This document shows positions 45,747 through 55,194 of a stretch of 64,000 nt of DNA, piece after piece. The stretch comes from DASPSM01 sp963800135 (GTDB lineage: Bacteria; Planctomycetota; Planctomycetia; Planctomycetales; Planctomycetaceae): assembly GCA_963800135.1 (NCBI GenBank), contig CAWCZR010000018.1:1-64000 (forward strand), written 5' to 3'. Both the position numbers and the translations under genes were made by a program. The notes below the pieces were generated by a model. That model was not told the DNA's origin and searched no databases. It saw only the letters and a program-made list of their open reading frames with translations. Every line of letters begins with the position of its first letter. Positions within the stretch are counted from its first letter, which is position 1.

Positions 45747-47600
45747 ATGCGGCCAGCGTACGAGATTTCGAGCCTCGATCTGAGGTCTCTAGCGCGAGCT
45801 TACCAGGCTCGCGAAATCACACCGAGCGACGTCATCGAGTTGGTCCTCGAGCGGATCGCCGCCTACTCGGACCGAGCGGTCTGGACCTACCTCGTTCCCA
45901 AAGAGGAACTGCTCGAGCGGGCCAGCCGGCTGGAACGCCAATGGGCCGCCGGCGAGCGCTTGCCGCTCTTCGGCGTCCCCTTCGGCATCAAAGACAGCAT
46001 TGACCTGGCCGGCCACCCCACGACCGCAGCGTGCCCCGCCTATTCCTATATCCCCAAGCATTCGTCGCCCGTCGTGCAGCGGCTCATCGACGCGGGGGCG
46101 ATCCCCATCGGCAAGAACAATCTCGACCAGTTCGGCACCGGCCTGGCCGGCGACCGCAGTCCGTACGGCGCGTGCCGCAACGTCTTTCGTCCGGAGTACA
46201 TCTCGGGCGGCTCGAGTTCGGGCTCGGCGGTGGCGGTGGCTGCCGGGCTGGTGAGCTTTGCCTTGGGGACAGACACGGCCGGTTCCGGCCGTGTGCCCGC
46301 GGGAGCCAACAATGTGGTCGGCTTCAAGCAGGCGCACGGGCGGCTGAGCACACAAGGAGTCGTCCCGTCCTGCGCGTCGCTCGATTGCGTCGCGTTTCTC
46401 GCGCTGACCGCGAACGACGCCGAAGTCTTGTTCTCGCTGGCCGCCGGCGAGGCGCCGCCTCCGATTGACTCGGAGATCGGCCCGTTTTCCTTCGCCGTCG
46501 CCGCCGCAGAGGAACTCGAATTCTGCGGTGACGCCGAGCGGTCCGACCTCTTTCGCCAATCCCTGGCGCGGCTCGAGGCGGCCGGATGCCGGCGGCAGAC
46601 GATCGCCTTCGGCCCCTTCCGCGAAACGGCCCAGTTGCTCTACGAGGGTCCGTGGGTCGCCGAGCGATTGTCGGCCATGCAGACCTTTTTTGCCGATCAT
46701 CCGCGCGACGTGTATCCGGTGACGCGGGCGATCATCGAGCAGGGAGCCAGATACACCGCCGTCGACGTGTTCCGCGCGCAGCATCGGCTGGCACAGCTCA
46801 AGGAAACGTGTCTACAGGTCTTCGAACACGCCGACGCGTTGGTCGTGCCGACGTTCCCTACGCTGCCGACACTGGCCGCAGTTCAGGCCGATTCGCTGGG
46901 TTGGAGCCGGCGGCTGGGAACCTATACGAACTTTGCCAACTTGCTCGGATTATGCGCGATCGCGGTGCCCGCCGGCTTCACCGAGTCGGGCTTGCCGTTT
47001 GGCATCACGCTGCTGGCCCGCGCGGGCAGAGAGCGGCCGTTGTGCGAGATCGGCGCCTGGTGGCAACGACAACTCGACCTGCCGCTGGGCGCGACGCAGG
47101 CCCATCTGCCGCCGATCGAACGAGTCGCCGCGAAGAAAACGAACGAGGCGGCGGACGGCTGGGTGCGTGTCTCGGTGGCCGGAGCCCACTTGCGGAATCA
47201 GCCGCTGCACCCGACATTGCGGCAGTTCGGCGCCCGCTTCGTCCGCACATGTCGCACGGCGGCGAAATACCGCTTCTTCGCCTTCCTCGAACTCGATCCG
47301 CCGCGCCCCGGTCTGTTGCAGACCGAGGTGGGAGGCGGAGCGGTCACGGTCGAAGTCTACGACCTACCCTGCGAAGGGTTCGGACGCCTCGTCGCGTCGG
47401 TCGCTCCGCCACTGGCGATCGGTACCGTCGAATTGGAAGATGGCGCGAAGATCAAAGGCTTTCTCTGCGAATCCTCGGCCGCCGCGACCGCCCGGGACAT
47501 CACGGAGTTCGGCGGCTGGGTGGCCTTCCGCGAACAAACGTCGCGGCCGCGCACTCGCGCCGACCTGAAACCGGCCGACGCGAAACCGGCCTCCTGCTGA
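45747..47600 (+). CDS. atzF: Allophanate hydrolase (AtzF type)
   Basis: A 617-residue protein with the complete two-domain AtzF architecture. The N-terminal amidase-signature domain has the Ser-cisSer-Lys triad: Lys in FGIKDSID, Ser in GGSSSGSAVAVAAG and Ser in GTDTAGSGRVPAG. The C-terminal domain of about 150 residues shows VAGAHLRNQPLHPTL, DPPRPGLLQTEVGGGAVTVEVYDLP, APPLAIGTVELEDG and KGFLCESSAA, seen in allophanate hydrolases but not ordinary amidases. It converts allophanate to ammonia and CO2. No urea carboxylase is nearby, so allophanate must come from another source, in agreement with the biuret hydrolase downstream. Confidence 0.93.
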   Translation: MRPAYEISSLDLRSLARAYQAREITPSDVIELVLERIAAYSDRAVWTYLVPKEELLERASRLERQWAAGERLPLFGVPFGIKDSIDLAGHPTTAACPAYSYIPKHSSPVVQRLIDAGAIPIGKNNLDQFGTGLAGDRSPYGACRNVFRPEYISGGSSSGSAVAVAAGLVSFALGTDTAGSGRVPAGANNVVGFKQAHGRLSTQGVVPSCASLDCVAFLALTANDAEVLFSLAAGEAPPPIDSEIGPFSFAVAAAEELEFCGDAERSDLFRQSLARLEAAGCRRQTIAFGPFRETAQLLYEGPWVAERLSAMQTFFADHPRDVYPVTRAIIEQGARYTAVDVFRAQHRLAQLKETCLQVFEHADALVVPTFPTLPTLAAVQADSLGWSRRLGTYTNFANLLGLCAIAVPAGFTESGLPFGITLLARAGRERPLCEIGAWWQRQLDLPLGATQAHLPPIERVAAKKTNEAADGWVRVSVAGAHLRNQPLHPTLRQFGARFVRTCRTAAKYRFFAFLELDPPRPGLLQTEVGGGAVTVEVYDLPCEGFGRLVASVAPPLAIGTVELEDGAKIKGFLCESSAAATARDITEFGGWVAFREQTSRPRTRADLKPADAKPASC

Positions 47601-47614
47601 ATGGGATCCCACGT

Positions 47615-48760
47615 ATGACGATGACCTCTCGCAACATTCCCTTTCGCCTGGCGCTCCTGATCGCCCCAGTGCTCTTGGGGGCGGGACTCTCCGGCTGCGG
47701 CGACAGCGCGGCCACCACCACGTCAGCCGGCGGCGAATCGGGCGGAGGCAAGATCGGCGTCGGTTTCATCTACGTCGGGCCCCGTGACGATTACGGCTAC
47801 AACCAAGCCCATGCCGACGGTGCGGCAGCCGTCCGCAAGATGGACGGCGTGCTGGTCCGCGAGGAGGAGCGCGTTGCCGAAACGATCGACGTCCAAAAAA
47901 CCATGGAAAGCATGATCCAGCTCGACGGGGCGAAGATCGTCTTTCCCACCTCGTTCGGCTACTTCGATCCGCACGTGCTCGAGATGGCCAAGAAATTCCC
48001 CGACGTGATGTTCCTGCATTGCGGCGGACTCTGGAAGGAAGGCGTGCATCCGAAAAACGTGGGGAGCTACTTCGGCTTTATCGACGAGTGCCAGTACCTC
48101 AGCGGCATCGTCGCCGGTCACATGAGCAAGTCGAAGAAGCTCGGTTTCGTAGCCGCCAAGCCGATCCCGCAAGTGCGGCGCAACATCAACGCCTTCGCGC
48201 TCGGCGCACGCAGCGTCGACCCCACGATCACTTGCCTGGTGATCTTCACCGGCGACTGGTCGATGCCGGTGAGAGAGGCCGAGGCAACCAACAACTTGAT
48301 CAACCAGGGAGTCGACGTGATCACCTGCCACGTCGACAGCCCGAAGGTGGTCGTCGAGAACGCCGAGAAGCGCGGCATCTACACCTGCGGCTATCATTGC
48401 AGCCAGGCCAGCCTCGCACCGAACGGTTATCTCACCGGCGCCGAGTGGAACTGGGAAAAGGTCTACACCGATTACATCCGTCTGTATCAGGCCGGCAAGA
48501 AGCTGCCGAATCTGGTCCGCGGCGGACTGAAGGAAGGCACCGTCAAGACGTCGCCCTACGGATCGATGGTCACCGACAAAGCAAAGCTCGCGGCCGAGAC
48601 GGCCAAGGCCAAGCTGATGACGGGCACCTTTGTGATCTTCAAGGGCGAGTTAAAAGACAACGAAGGCAAGGTCGTGATTCCCAAGGGGAAGGAGTACCCA
48701 CAGACCGCGATCGAGCTGGAAAGCATGGATTACCTGGTGGAAGGCGTGCAGGGCCGATAG
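47615..48760 (+). CDS. BMP-family substrate-binding lipoprotein of an ABC importer
   Basis: A 381-residue protein. The lipobox LLGAGLSGC marks a lipoprotein; the mature part is a Bmp/PnrA-type periplasmic binding protein with VGFIYVGPRDDYGYNQAHADG, IVFPTSFGYFDPHVLEMAKK, GSYFGFIDECQYLSGIVAGH and KLGFVAAKPIPQVRRNINAF. Family members bind nucleosides, and AtzT, from the cyanuric acid operon of Pseudomonas sp. ADP, is as I recall of this type and binds triazine-like ligands. Context suggests biuret, triuret or a related oligo-urea here. ATG at 47615, 14 nt after atzF. Confidence 0.88.
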   Translation: MTMTSRNIPFRLALLIAPVLLGAGLSGCGDSAATTTSAGGESGGGKIGVGFIYVGPRDDYGYNQAHADGAAAVRKMDGVLVREEERVAETIDVQKTMESMIQLDGAKIVFPTSFGYFDPHVLEMAKKFPDVMFLHCGGLWKEGVHPKNVGSYFGFIDECQYLSGIVAGHMSKSKKLGFVAAKPIPQVRRNINAFALGARSVDPTITCLVIFTGDWSMPVREAEATNNLINQGVDVITCHVDSPKVVVENAEKRGIYTCGYHCSQASLAPNGYLTGAEWNWEKVYTDYIRLYQAGKKLPNLVRGGLKEGTVKTSPYGSMVTDKAKLAAETAKAKLMTGTFVIFKGELKDNEGKVVIPKGKEYPQTAIELESMDYLVEGVQGR

Positions 48761-48794
48761 CCGTGGCAGTGTCGCCCCGTAGCCGAGTGTTCGA

Positions 48795-49858
48795 TGAATA
48801 GCCGTTCCCTCGCCGAAACCTTGACGATCACATTGGCGCGCTGGTGGCGTCGCTCGTGATCTTCGGCGCGTTCATGTTTGCGTTCGCGCATGTCCGGCCC
48901 GGCGAACTCTTTCATTGGATGTACATCGGCTCCTTCGACACCAAATTCTCCTGGCAATACTCACTCACGCGGGCCGCCCCGCTGATTCTCGCCGCGCTTT
49001 GCACGGCGCTGCCCGCGCGGCTGGGACTGATCGTCATTGGTGGCGAAGGTTCGCTGGCCTTGGGTGGTCTGGCGGCGGCCGGCACGGGACTGTTGCTCGC
49101 CGGTCACTCGCCATACGCGATCCAGTTCGGCATGGCGGCAGCCGCCATGTGTCGCCGGAGGATTGTTAATCCTCCTGTGCGGTGCTCTGCGCCACTTGCG
49201 GGGAGTGAACGCGACCATTTCGAGCCTGCTGTTGGCGTACATCGCAATCAACGTTTTCAACTTTCTCGTCGAAGGGCCGATGCGCGATCCGTCGAGCTTG
49301 AACAAGCCGGCGACCTACCCGATTCCGAACGAAGCCGCGCTCGGCAAGATGTTCGCCCTCGACGTCCATTGGGGGCTGGCCTATGGCATCGCGGCGTGTG
49401 TGCTTGCCTGGGTGCTGATGGACCACACGACGTTCGGCTTTGCCGCGCGGATGGCCGGCGGCAACATGCGGGCGGCGCAGGCGGCCGGTTTGCCAGTTGG
49501 TCGGCTGATTCTCGTGACTTGCTTGCTCGGCGGAGCCGCCGCCGGACTGGCCGGAATGGTCGAAGTGGCTGCCGTGCATCACCAGGCGAACGGCTCCCTG
49601 ATCGCCGGCTACGGTTTCACGGGAATTTTGGTCTCATTCATTGCGCGTCACCATCCGCTGGGGATTATTCCGGCGGCGGTGCTCTTCGGCGGGTTGGGGG
49701 CCGCTTCGGGCATCATGCAGCGGCGGCTGCAGATTCCGGACGCCTCGGTCCAGGTGTTGATGGGCATCATCTTCGTGATGATCCTGCTCTCCGAGTCGCT
49801 TTACGGCCGCCTGCGGATCTTCCAGCCGCGCGAAGTGCGCGAGGCGGCGGCCGCATGA
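48795..49858 (+). CDS. ABC importer permease 1, BMP/nucleoside type (two frameshifts)
   Basis: About 350 residues with eight or more membrane helices once frame shifts near 48838 and 49150 are bridged. The pieces SLVIFGAFMFAFAHVRPGEL, RAAPLILAALCTALPARLGL, VIGGEGSLALGGLAA and NATISSLLLAYIAINVFNFL follow the YufP/NupP-type permease, and MAGGNMRAAQAAGLPVGRL is its coupling-helix region. The stop overlaps the start of permease 2 by four bases (ATGA). Confidence 0.85.
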
Positions 49859-50877
49859 GTGGTGTGCTTGCCCAGCTCGACTTTGCCGCGCTCTTCGACC
49901 TCGCGCGGGGCTTTCGCTTCGCCCCCATGCCGCTTGGAGCAGCCAGCTCGGCGACCGACCTCGGCTTGTGGGGCCTGGTGATCGCGGTGATCGCCGGCGC
50001 CGACAAGGTGGGAACGCCGTTTCTGTTTGTCAGCCTGGGCGAATGCATCACCGAAAAATCGGGCCGCGTGAACCTTGGCCTCGAGGGGACGCTGGTGATG
50101 GGCGCGATGACCGGCTTCGCCATCAGCTACAGGACTGGCTCCCCGTGGGTTGGCGTGCTGGCGGCGGCCGGCGTGGGTGCGCTGCTGGGAGCCCTTCACG
50201 CGGTGATGTGCAACCTGCCACGTGTCAACTACATCGCCGTCGGCATCGCGATGATGCTCTTCGGCATGGGGCTGGCGTTCTACCTGGGCAAGCCCTACAT
50301 CCAGCCCAGCGCGCCGAAACTTCCCGCGCTCGATCTCGGTTTCTGGTCGTCGATCGAGCAAGTGCAGGACGCCCTGCGGATCAACGCGCTGTTTGTCGTT
50401 GGCGTGATTCTCGCGCCGACGCTGGCGTGGGTGCTCAAGAACACGCGTTGGGGACTGATTCTGCGCTTGGCCGGTGAAAGCGAGGAGGCCGCCGCGGCGA
50501 TGGGCTACTCCGTCCCGCGAATCCGATTGGTGGCGACGGCGGTGGGCGGCGCGCTGGCGGGCGTCGGCGGCAGCTATCTGTCGCTCTATTATCCGGGCTC
50601 GTGGTCCGAACAGATTTCCTCCGGCCAGGGACTGATGGCCGTCGCCCTCGTGATCTTTGCCCGCTGGAGCCCCGTCCGCTGTCTGTTCGCGTCGCTTTTG
50701 TTCGGCGGCGTTGGCACGCTCGGTGTGGCCATGCAGGGGCAGAATCTCACGTCGGCCTCGGTCGCCTACCTCTGGTTCGCAGCTCCCTACGTGCTGACGC
50801 TGTTGATCATGGTGGTGACCTGCTCGCGGTTGCGGGCGATGGTCGGCGCGCCGGCCGAACTCTCGCGAGTGCGGTGA
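49855..50877 (+). CDS. ABC importer permease 2, BMP/nucleoside type
   Basis: A 340-residue permease of the YufQ/NupQ type with about eight helices. ECITEKSGRVNLGLEGTLVMGAM is the family signature, and LRLAGESEEAAAAMGYSVPRIR the ATPase-coupling loop. It would form a heterodimer with permease 1. Translationally coupled to permease 1; BiuH starts 3 nt after its stop. Intact. Confidence 0.92.
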   Translation: MSGVLAQLDFAALFDLARGFRFAPMPLGAASSATDLGLWGLVIAVIAGADKVGTPFLFVSLGECITEKSGRVNLGLEGTLVMGAMTGFAISYRTGSPWVGVLAAAGVGALLGALHAVMCNLPRVNYIAVGIAMMLFGMGLAFYLGKPYIQPSAPKLPALDLGFWSSIEQVQDALRINALFVVGVILAPTLAWVLKNTRWGLILRLAGESEEAAAAMGYSVPRIRLVATAVGGALAGVGGSYLSLYYPGSWSEQISSGQGLMAVALVIFARWSPVRCLFASLLFGGVGTLGVAMQGQNLTSASVAYLWFAAPYVLTLLIMVVTCSRLRAMVGAPAELSRVR

Positions 50878-50880
50878 CTC

Positions 50881-51565
50881 ATGCCCACCACAACCGTCGC
50901 AGCCAATCCATATCCCTGGCCCTACAGCGGGCGACCTCGAGCCCACGAACACGGCCCTGATCGTGATCGACATGCAGACCGATTTCTGCGGCAAAGGGGG
51001 CTATGTCGACGCGATGGGTTATGACATTTCGTTGACCCGCGCACCGATCGAACCGATTCAAGCGGTCCTTGCCGCCCTCCGCAAACGAGGCTTCACTATC
51101 CTGCACACCCGCGAGGGGCATCGGCCCGACCTGTCCGACTTGCCGGCCAACAAGCGGTGGCGCTCGCAGCGGATCGGTGCCGGAATCGGTGACCCCGGTC
51201 CCTGCGGCCGCATCCTGGTCCGCGGCGAGCCCGGCTGGGAAATCATTCCCGAGCTGGCTCCACTCCCAGGCGAAGTGATCATCGACAAGCCGGGCAAAGG
51301 CTCCTTCTGCGCGACCGACCTCGAGTTGATCCTTCGCCAGCGGGGAATCGAAAATCTGATTCTCGCCGGCATCACGACCGACGTCTGCGTGCACACCACC
51401 ATGCGCGAGGCAAACGACCGGGGCTTCGAGTGCCTGTTGCTGGAAGACTGCTGCGGCGCGACCGATTACGAGAATCATCGGGCCGCCCTGAAGATGGTCA
51501 CCATGCAAGGGGGCGTGTTCGGCGCGATTGCGCCGTCGCGTGCCCTGTTAGAGGTGCTGGGATGA
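50881..51565 (+). CDS. biuH: Biuret amidohydrolase (one frameshift)
   Basis: About 228 residues of the isochorismatase-like cysteine hydrolase fold. After PYPWPY an extra C near 50932 shifts the frame into ALIVIDMQTDFCGKGGYVDA, and long stretches (THTREGHRPDLSDLPANKRW, IGAGIGDPGPCGRIL, ECLLLEDCCGATDYENH) agree closely with Rhizobium BiuH as I remember it. The triad is Asp of IDMQTDF, Lys of IDKPGKGSF and the nucleophile Cys of TTDVCVHTTM. BiuH hydrolyses biuret to allophanate and ammonia, feeding the AtzF-type enzyme of the same operon. The stop overlaps the ATPase start. Confidence 0.9.
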
Positions 51566-53151
51566 CGACGACACTCTCCGTCCCCGACGACGACACGATC
51601 GATCGCATCGAGCCGCTTGCGGCCATCAATGCCGGCGCTCCGCCGCGGATTGAGGTCCGCAATCTCTCCAAGCGGTTTGGCGCGCTCAAGGCCCTGATCG
51701 ACGTGTCGATGACGCTCGCCTCCGGCAGCTTTCGCGCGCTCTTGGGCGAAAACGGAGCGGGCAAGAGCACGCTGGTCAAATGCATCATGGGAACCTACCG
51801 GGCCGACAGTGGCTCGGTTTGCGTCGGCACGCACGAGGTCGAACTGAAAAATCCCCGGCAGGCCCATGCGCTCGGCATCGGCATGGTCTACCAGCACTTC
51901 ACGCTCGTCGAAAACATGAGCGTGGTCGAAAACCTGCTGATGGCACGGGAGCACGTGCCGGCCGTCGTCAATTGGAAGGCCGAGACGGCACAGCTCGAAG
52001 CATTCATGCAGACGATGCCCTTTCGCGTCGAGCCCAAGGCGATGGTCCGTAACCTGTCGGCCGGCGAGAAGCAAAAAGTCGAAATTCTCAAGCAGCTTTA
52101 CCTCCGCCGCAAGGTGCTGATCCTGGACGAGCCGACCTCGGTGCTCACGCCCGACGAGGCGGACGAAGTCTTGGGCATGGTCCGCCGCATGTGCAGCGAG
52201 GGCCGGCTGAGCGTGCTCATGATCACGCACAAGTTCCGCGAAGTGATGGCCTTCTGCGACGAAGTCTCCGTGCTGCGACAAGGCCAGCTGATGGGCGAAG
52301 GCTCCGTTCGCGACCTGACGCCCGAAGCGATGGCCCAGATGATGATGGGCCACGCAGAGCTGCCCGCACAGGCCGCCCGCAAAGACACCAACGGCCATGC
52401 CGAGAAGCACGTGCGACTCGAAATCCGCGAGCTGGCGGCCGACGACGAAACGGGGGTCGAGGCGCTGTCGCAGCTGTCATTGCGGGTTGGCGCCCACGAA
52501 ATCGTGGGGATTGCCGGCGTCTCGGGGAACGGCCAGCGCGAACTGGTCCAGGTCCTGGCCGGCCAGTGCGAGGCGACCGGCGGCCAAGTCCTCGTCGCCG
52601 GCGAGACTTACCGCGCCGTCCGCCACGAGATGCGGCGGCACCGCTTTCACGTGCTGCCCGAAATGCCGCTGCAGAATGCATGCGTCGGCAACATGACGGT
52701 CGCCGAAAATCTGGCGTTTCGCGTCTTCGATCGGCCGCACATGACGCGGCTGCGAAAACTCGTCAACCCGCGAGCCATGCGGCACCGGGCAGTCGATTTG
52801 ATCGGCCGCTATCGCATCCGCCCGAATTCGCCGGCCGCCAAGATCGGCCATCTGTCCGGCGGCAACGTGCAACGCGCTGTGCTGGCCCGCGAGCTGGGCG
52901 AGCAAGTGGAAGTGCTGATCGTCGCCAATCCGTGTTTCGGGCTCGACTTTCAGGCGGTGGCGGAGATTCGCTCGCAAATCATGGAGGCCCGCAACCGAGG
53001 CGCAGCCGTCCTCTTAGTCTCGGAGGATTTGGACGAAATCCTCGAGTTGGCCGACCGCATCCTGGTGATCTCCGAAGGACGAATCGTTTACGAAACACCG
53101 GCGAAGGAAGCCGACCGCCACGTCATTGGCCGGCACATGGCCGGCCATTAG
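51562..53151 (+). CDS. Double ATPase subunit of the ABC importer
   Basis: A 529-residue protein with two ABC domains, as in sugar and nucleoside importers (RbsA/YufO). The first is complete: Walker A LLGENGAGKSTL, signature LSAGEKQKVEIL, Walker B KVLILDEPTSVL and MITHKF. The second has VAGVSGNGQREL (degenerate Walker A), LSGGNVQRAVLARELG and LIVANPCFGLDF, where the usual Walker B Glu is replaced by the Pro-Cys-Phe of this family. Energises import by the two permeases and the BMP lipoprotein. Start overlaps biuH (ATGA-type). Confidence 0.9.
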   Translation: MTTTLSVPDDDTIDRIEPLAAINAGAPPRIEVRNLSKRFGALKALIDVSMTLASGSFRALLGENGAGKSTLVKCIMGTYRADSGSVCVGTHEVELKNPRQAHALGIGMVYQHFTLVENMSVVENLLMAREHVPAVVNWKAETAQLEAFMQTMPFRVEPKAMVRNLSAGEKQKVEILKQLYLRRKVLILDEPTSVLTPDEADEVLGMVRRMCSEGRLSVLMITHKFREVMAFCDEVSVLRQGQLMGEGSVRDLTPEAMAQMMMGHAELPAQAARKDTNGHAEKHVRLEIRELAADDETGVEALSQLSLRVGAHEIVGIAGVSGNGQRELVQVLAGQCEATGGQVLVAGETYRAVRHEMRRHRFHVLPEMPLQNACVGNMTVAENLAFRVFDRPHMTRLRKLVNPRAMRHRAVDLIGRYRIRPNSPAAKIGHLSGGNVQRAVLARELGEQVEVLIVANPCFGLDFQAVAEIRSQIMEARNRGAAVLLVSEDLDEILELADRILVISEGRIVYETPAKEADRHVIGRHMAGH

Positions 53152-53180
53152 AGATTAGTCCGGCACATGGCCGGCCATTA
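53130..53180 (+). repeat. 30-bp tandem duplication covering the ATPase stop codon
   Basis: A 21-bp block beginning CCGGCACATGGCC is present at 53130-53150 and again at 53160-53180. The first copy encodes the ATPase C-terminus (RHMAGH, TAG just beyond) and the second lies in the untranslated gap. Each block is nearly palindromic. It probably arose by slippage. Confidence 0.75.
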
Positions 53181-53231
53181 ATCACTCGGCCACGCACTAA
53201 TCATTCCGCCGGCTCCCTGCCTACTACTGAC

Positions 53232-53942
53232 ATGAAACCGACACTCGCCACGATCGCTGCCGAACCTTACGAATACGTCTTTCGTCCGGATCAGCTCGCG
53301 CTCGTGATCATTGACATGCAGCGGGACTTCATCGAGCCGGGCGGATTCGGCGCTGCCTTGGGCAACAAGGTGCATCATCTCGAGCCGGCCGTGGAGCCCA
53401 TTGCGAGGCTGTTGGCCGCGTTTCGCGAAGCAGGACTCACCGTCGTCCACACCAAGGAATGCCATCGACCCGATTTGGCCGATTGTCCGCCGAGCAAGCG
53501 TTCCCGCGGGCGGGGCGTGGGACTGCGCATCGGCGATCACGGGCCGATGGGACGAATTCTTGTCGACGGCGAGCCGGGGAATGACTTCATCGAACCGCTG
53601 CGGCCGCGCGACGGAGAGGTGGTGATCGCCAAGCCGGGAAAGGGGGCGTTCCATGCGACCGATCTGCACACTCAACTGCCGGAGCGGAGCGTCACGCACC
53701 TGTTGCTGACGGGCGTGACGACCGAGGTCTGCGTCCAGACGACCATGCGCGAAGCCAACGATCGCGGCTACGAATGCCTGCTCGTCGAAGACGGGACGGA
53801 GAGCTATTTCCCCGAATTCAAGCAGGCCACGCTGGCGATGGTGCGGGCGCAAGGCGGGATCGTCGGCTGGACCGCGCACAGCGAGCAGGTGCTGGCCGGG
53901 CTAGCGGCGGCGCTCAGCGAGCGGCCATCAGTTCGTGGCTGA
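53232..53942 (+). CDS. Isochorismatase-like cysteine hydrolase, candidate triuret hydrolase
   Basis: A 236-residue paralogue of BiuH with the same triad: Asp in VIIDMQRDF, Lys in IAKPGKGAF and Cys in TTEVCVQTTMREANDRG. It differs where BiuH is most constrained (CPPSKRSRGRGVGLRIGDHG in place of LPANKRW...IGAGIGDPG), so it should act on a related but different amide. Known candidates in this family and context are triuret hydrolase (TrtA), making carboxybiuret that decays to biuret, and ureidoacrylate hydrolase (RutB). TrtA fits the operon best, but this is inferred. ATG at 53232, 80 nt after the ATPase; its end overlaps lysA by 29 nt, tail to tail. Confidence 0.75.
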   Translation: MKPTLATIAAEPYEYVFRPDQLALVIIDMQRDFIEPGGFGAALGNKVHHLEPAVEPIARLLAAFREAGLTVVHTKECHRPDLADCPPSKRSRGRGVGLRIGDHGPMGRILVDGEPGNDFIEPLRPRDGEVVIAKPGKGAFHATDLHTQLPERSVTHLLLTGVTTEVCVQTTMREANDRGYECLLVEDGTESYFPEFKQATLAMVRAQGGIVGWTAHSEQVLAGLAAALSERPSVRG

Positions 53943-55194
53943 CAACGTCGGCGTAGGTCTCGCGCCGGCGAATCAGCTCGACCGACGTGCCGTCGACCAA
54001 TACCTCGGCCGCGCGGGGACGGCTGTTGTAGTTGCTGCTCATGGCCATGCCGTAGGCCCCGGCACTGAATGTGACCAGCACGTCGCCCCGTTCCAGCGAC
54101 GGCAGGTAGCGGTCCTTGGCCAGGTAATCGCTCGACTCGCAGATCGGTCCGACGACGTCGACCGGCTGGCAGCCCGCGACGGCCGCCTCGTAGTCGTCCG
54201 GCGGAGCGACGCGGGGAACGGCCGGCCAGATGCGATGAAACGCGTCGTACATCGCCGGCCGGATCAAGTCGTTCATCGCCGCGTCCTGAATGACGAACGT
54301 CTTGCCCCCTTCCTGCTTGGTGTAGATCACCTCGCTGACGATCACGCCGGCATTGCCGACGATGAACCGCCCCGGCTCGAGCGCCAGCTGACAGCGAGCG
54401 GCGCGGACGGGAGGGACGATCACCTTGGCGTATTCGGCAGCGGGCGGCCCTTCCTGCTTGCGGTAGCTGATGCCGAAGCCGCCACCCAGGTTGATCCAGC
54501 GAATCTCGTGACCGTTCCTGCGGAAATCCTCGACGACTTTCACCGCCTTCTCCACGGCCTGCGCGTAGGGATCGGTCGTGAGGATGGGCGAGCCGAGATG
54601 CATGTGAATGCCGGAGAGCGAAAGATGGCGGTCGCCCAGCACCTTGGCAGCAAGCGCCGTCGCGCGATCGATGTCCATGCCGAACTTGTTGCCGCGCTTA
54701 CCGGTCGTAGTCTTGGCGTGGGTCTTGGCGTCGACGTCGGGATTGAGCCGGAGCGCCACGGGGGCCTTGCGTCCCATTTGACTGGCGACGCAAGAGATGG
54801 CATCGAGCTCGGCCTCGCTCTCGACGTTGAACATCAGGATGTTCGAGTCGAGGGCGAAGCGGATCTCCTCGTCGGTCTTGCCGACGCCGGCGAAAATTAC
54901 CCGCCGCAGGTCGGCGCCAGCCTCCTTCACGCGATACAGCTCGCCGCCGGACACGATGTCGAAGCTGCTGCCGGCCTCGTGCATCGTCCGCAGCAGAGTC
55001 AGGTTGGCGTTCGCCTTGACCGAGTAGCAAATCACCGGCTCGGCCGCCGCAAACGCCGTCTGAATCTCGCGGAACCGGGAGAGGAGATAGTTTTTCGAGT
55101 ACACCCAGACCGGTGTGCCGAACTGCCGGGCGATGTCCCGCAGGGGAACGTCTTCGCAATAAAACTGGCCGTCGCGAAATGGAAAGCCGTCCAT
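53914..55194 (-). CDS. lysA: Diaminopimelate decarboxylase
   Basis: A 426-residue fold-III PLP enzyme making lysine from meso-diaminopimelate. PLP lysine in CYSVKANANLTLL, IHMHLGSPI, NLGGGFGISY, ALEPGRFIVGNAG and the active-site Cys in PICESSDYLA. The ATG overlaps the stop of asd by one base (TAATG), so the two last lysine-pathway genes are coupled. The 3' end overlaps the convergent hydrolase gene. Confidence 0.95.
   Translation of the reverse strand: MDGFPFRDGQFYCEDVPLRDIARQFGTPVWVYSKNYLLSRFREIQTAFAAAEPVICYSVKANANLTLLRTMHEAGSSFDIVSGGELYRVKEAGADLRRVIFAGVGKTDEEIRFALDSNILMFNVESEAELDAISCVASQMGRKAPVALRLNPDVDAKTHAKTTTGKRGNKFGMDIDRATALAAKVLGDRHLSLSGIHMHLGSPILTTDPYAQAVEKAVKVVEDFRRNGHEIRWINLGGGFGISYRKQEGPPAAEYAKVIVPPVRAARCQLALEPGRFIVGNAGVIVSEVIYTKQEGGKTFVIQDAAMNDLIRPAMYDAFHRIWPAVPRVAPPDDYEAAVAGCQPVDVVGPICESSDYLAKDRYLPSLERGDVLVTFSAGAYGMAMSSNYNSRPRAAEVLVDGTSVELIRRRETYADVVSHELMAAR

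Noticed and set aside
46586..47614. Open frame continuous with the BMP lipoprotein gene
   Set aside because: It lies inside the allophanate hydrolase gene in another frame. The lipoprotein signal starts at 47615.
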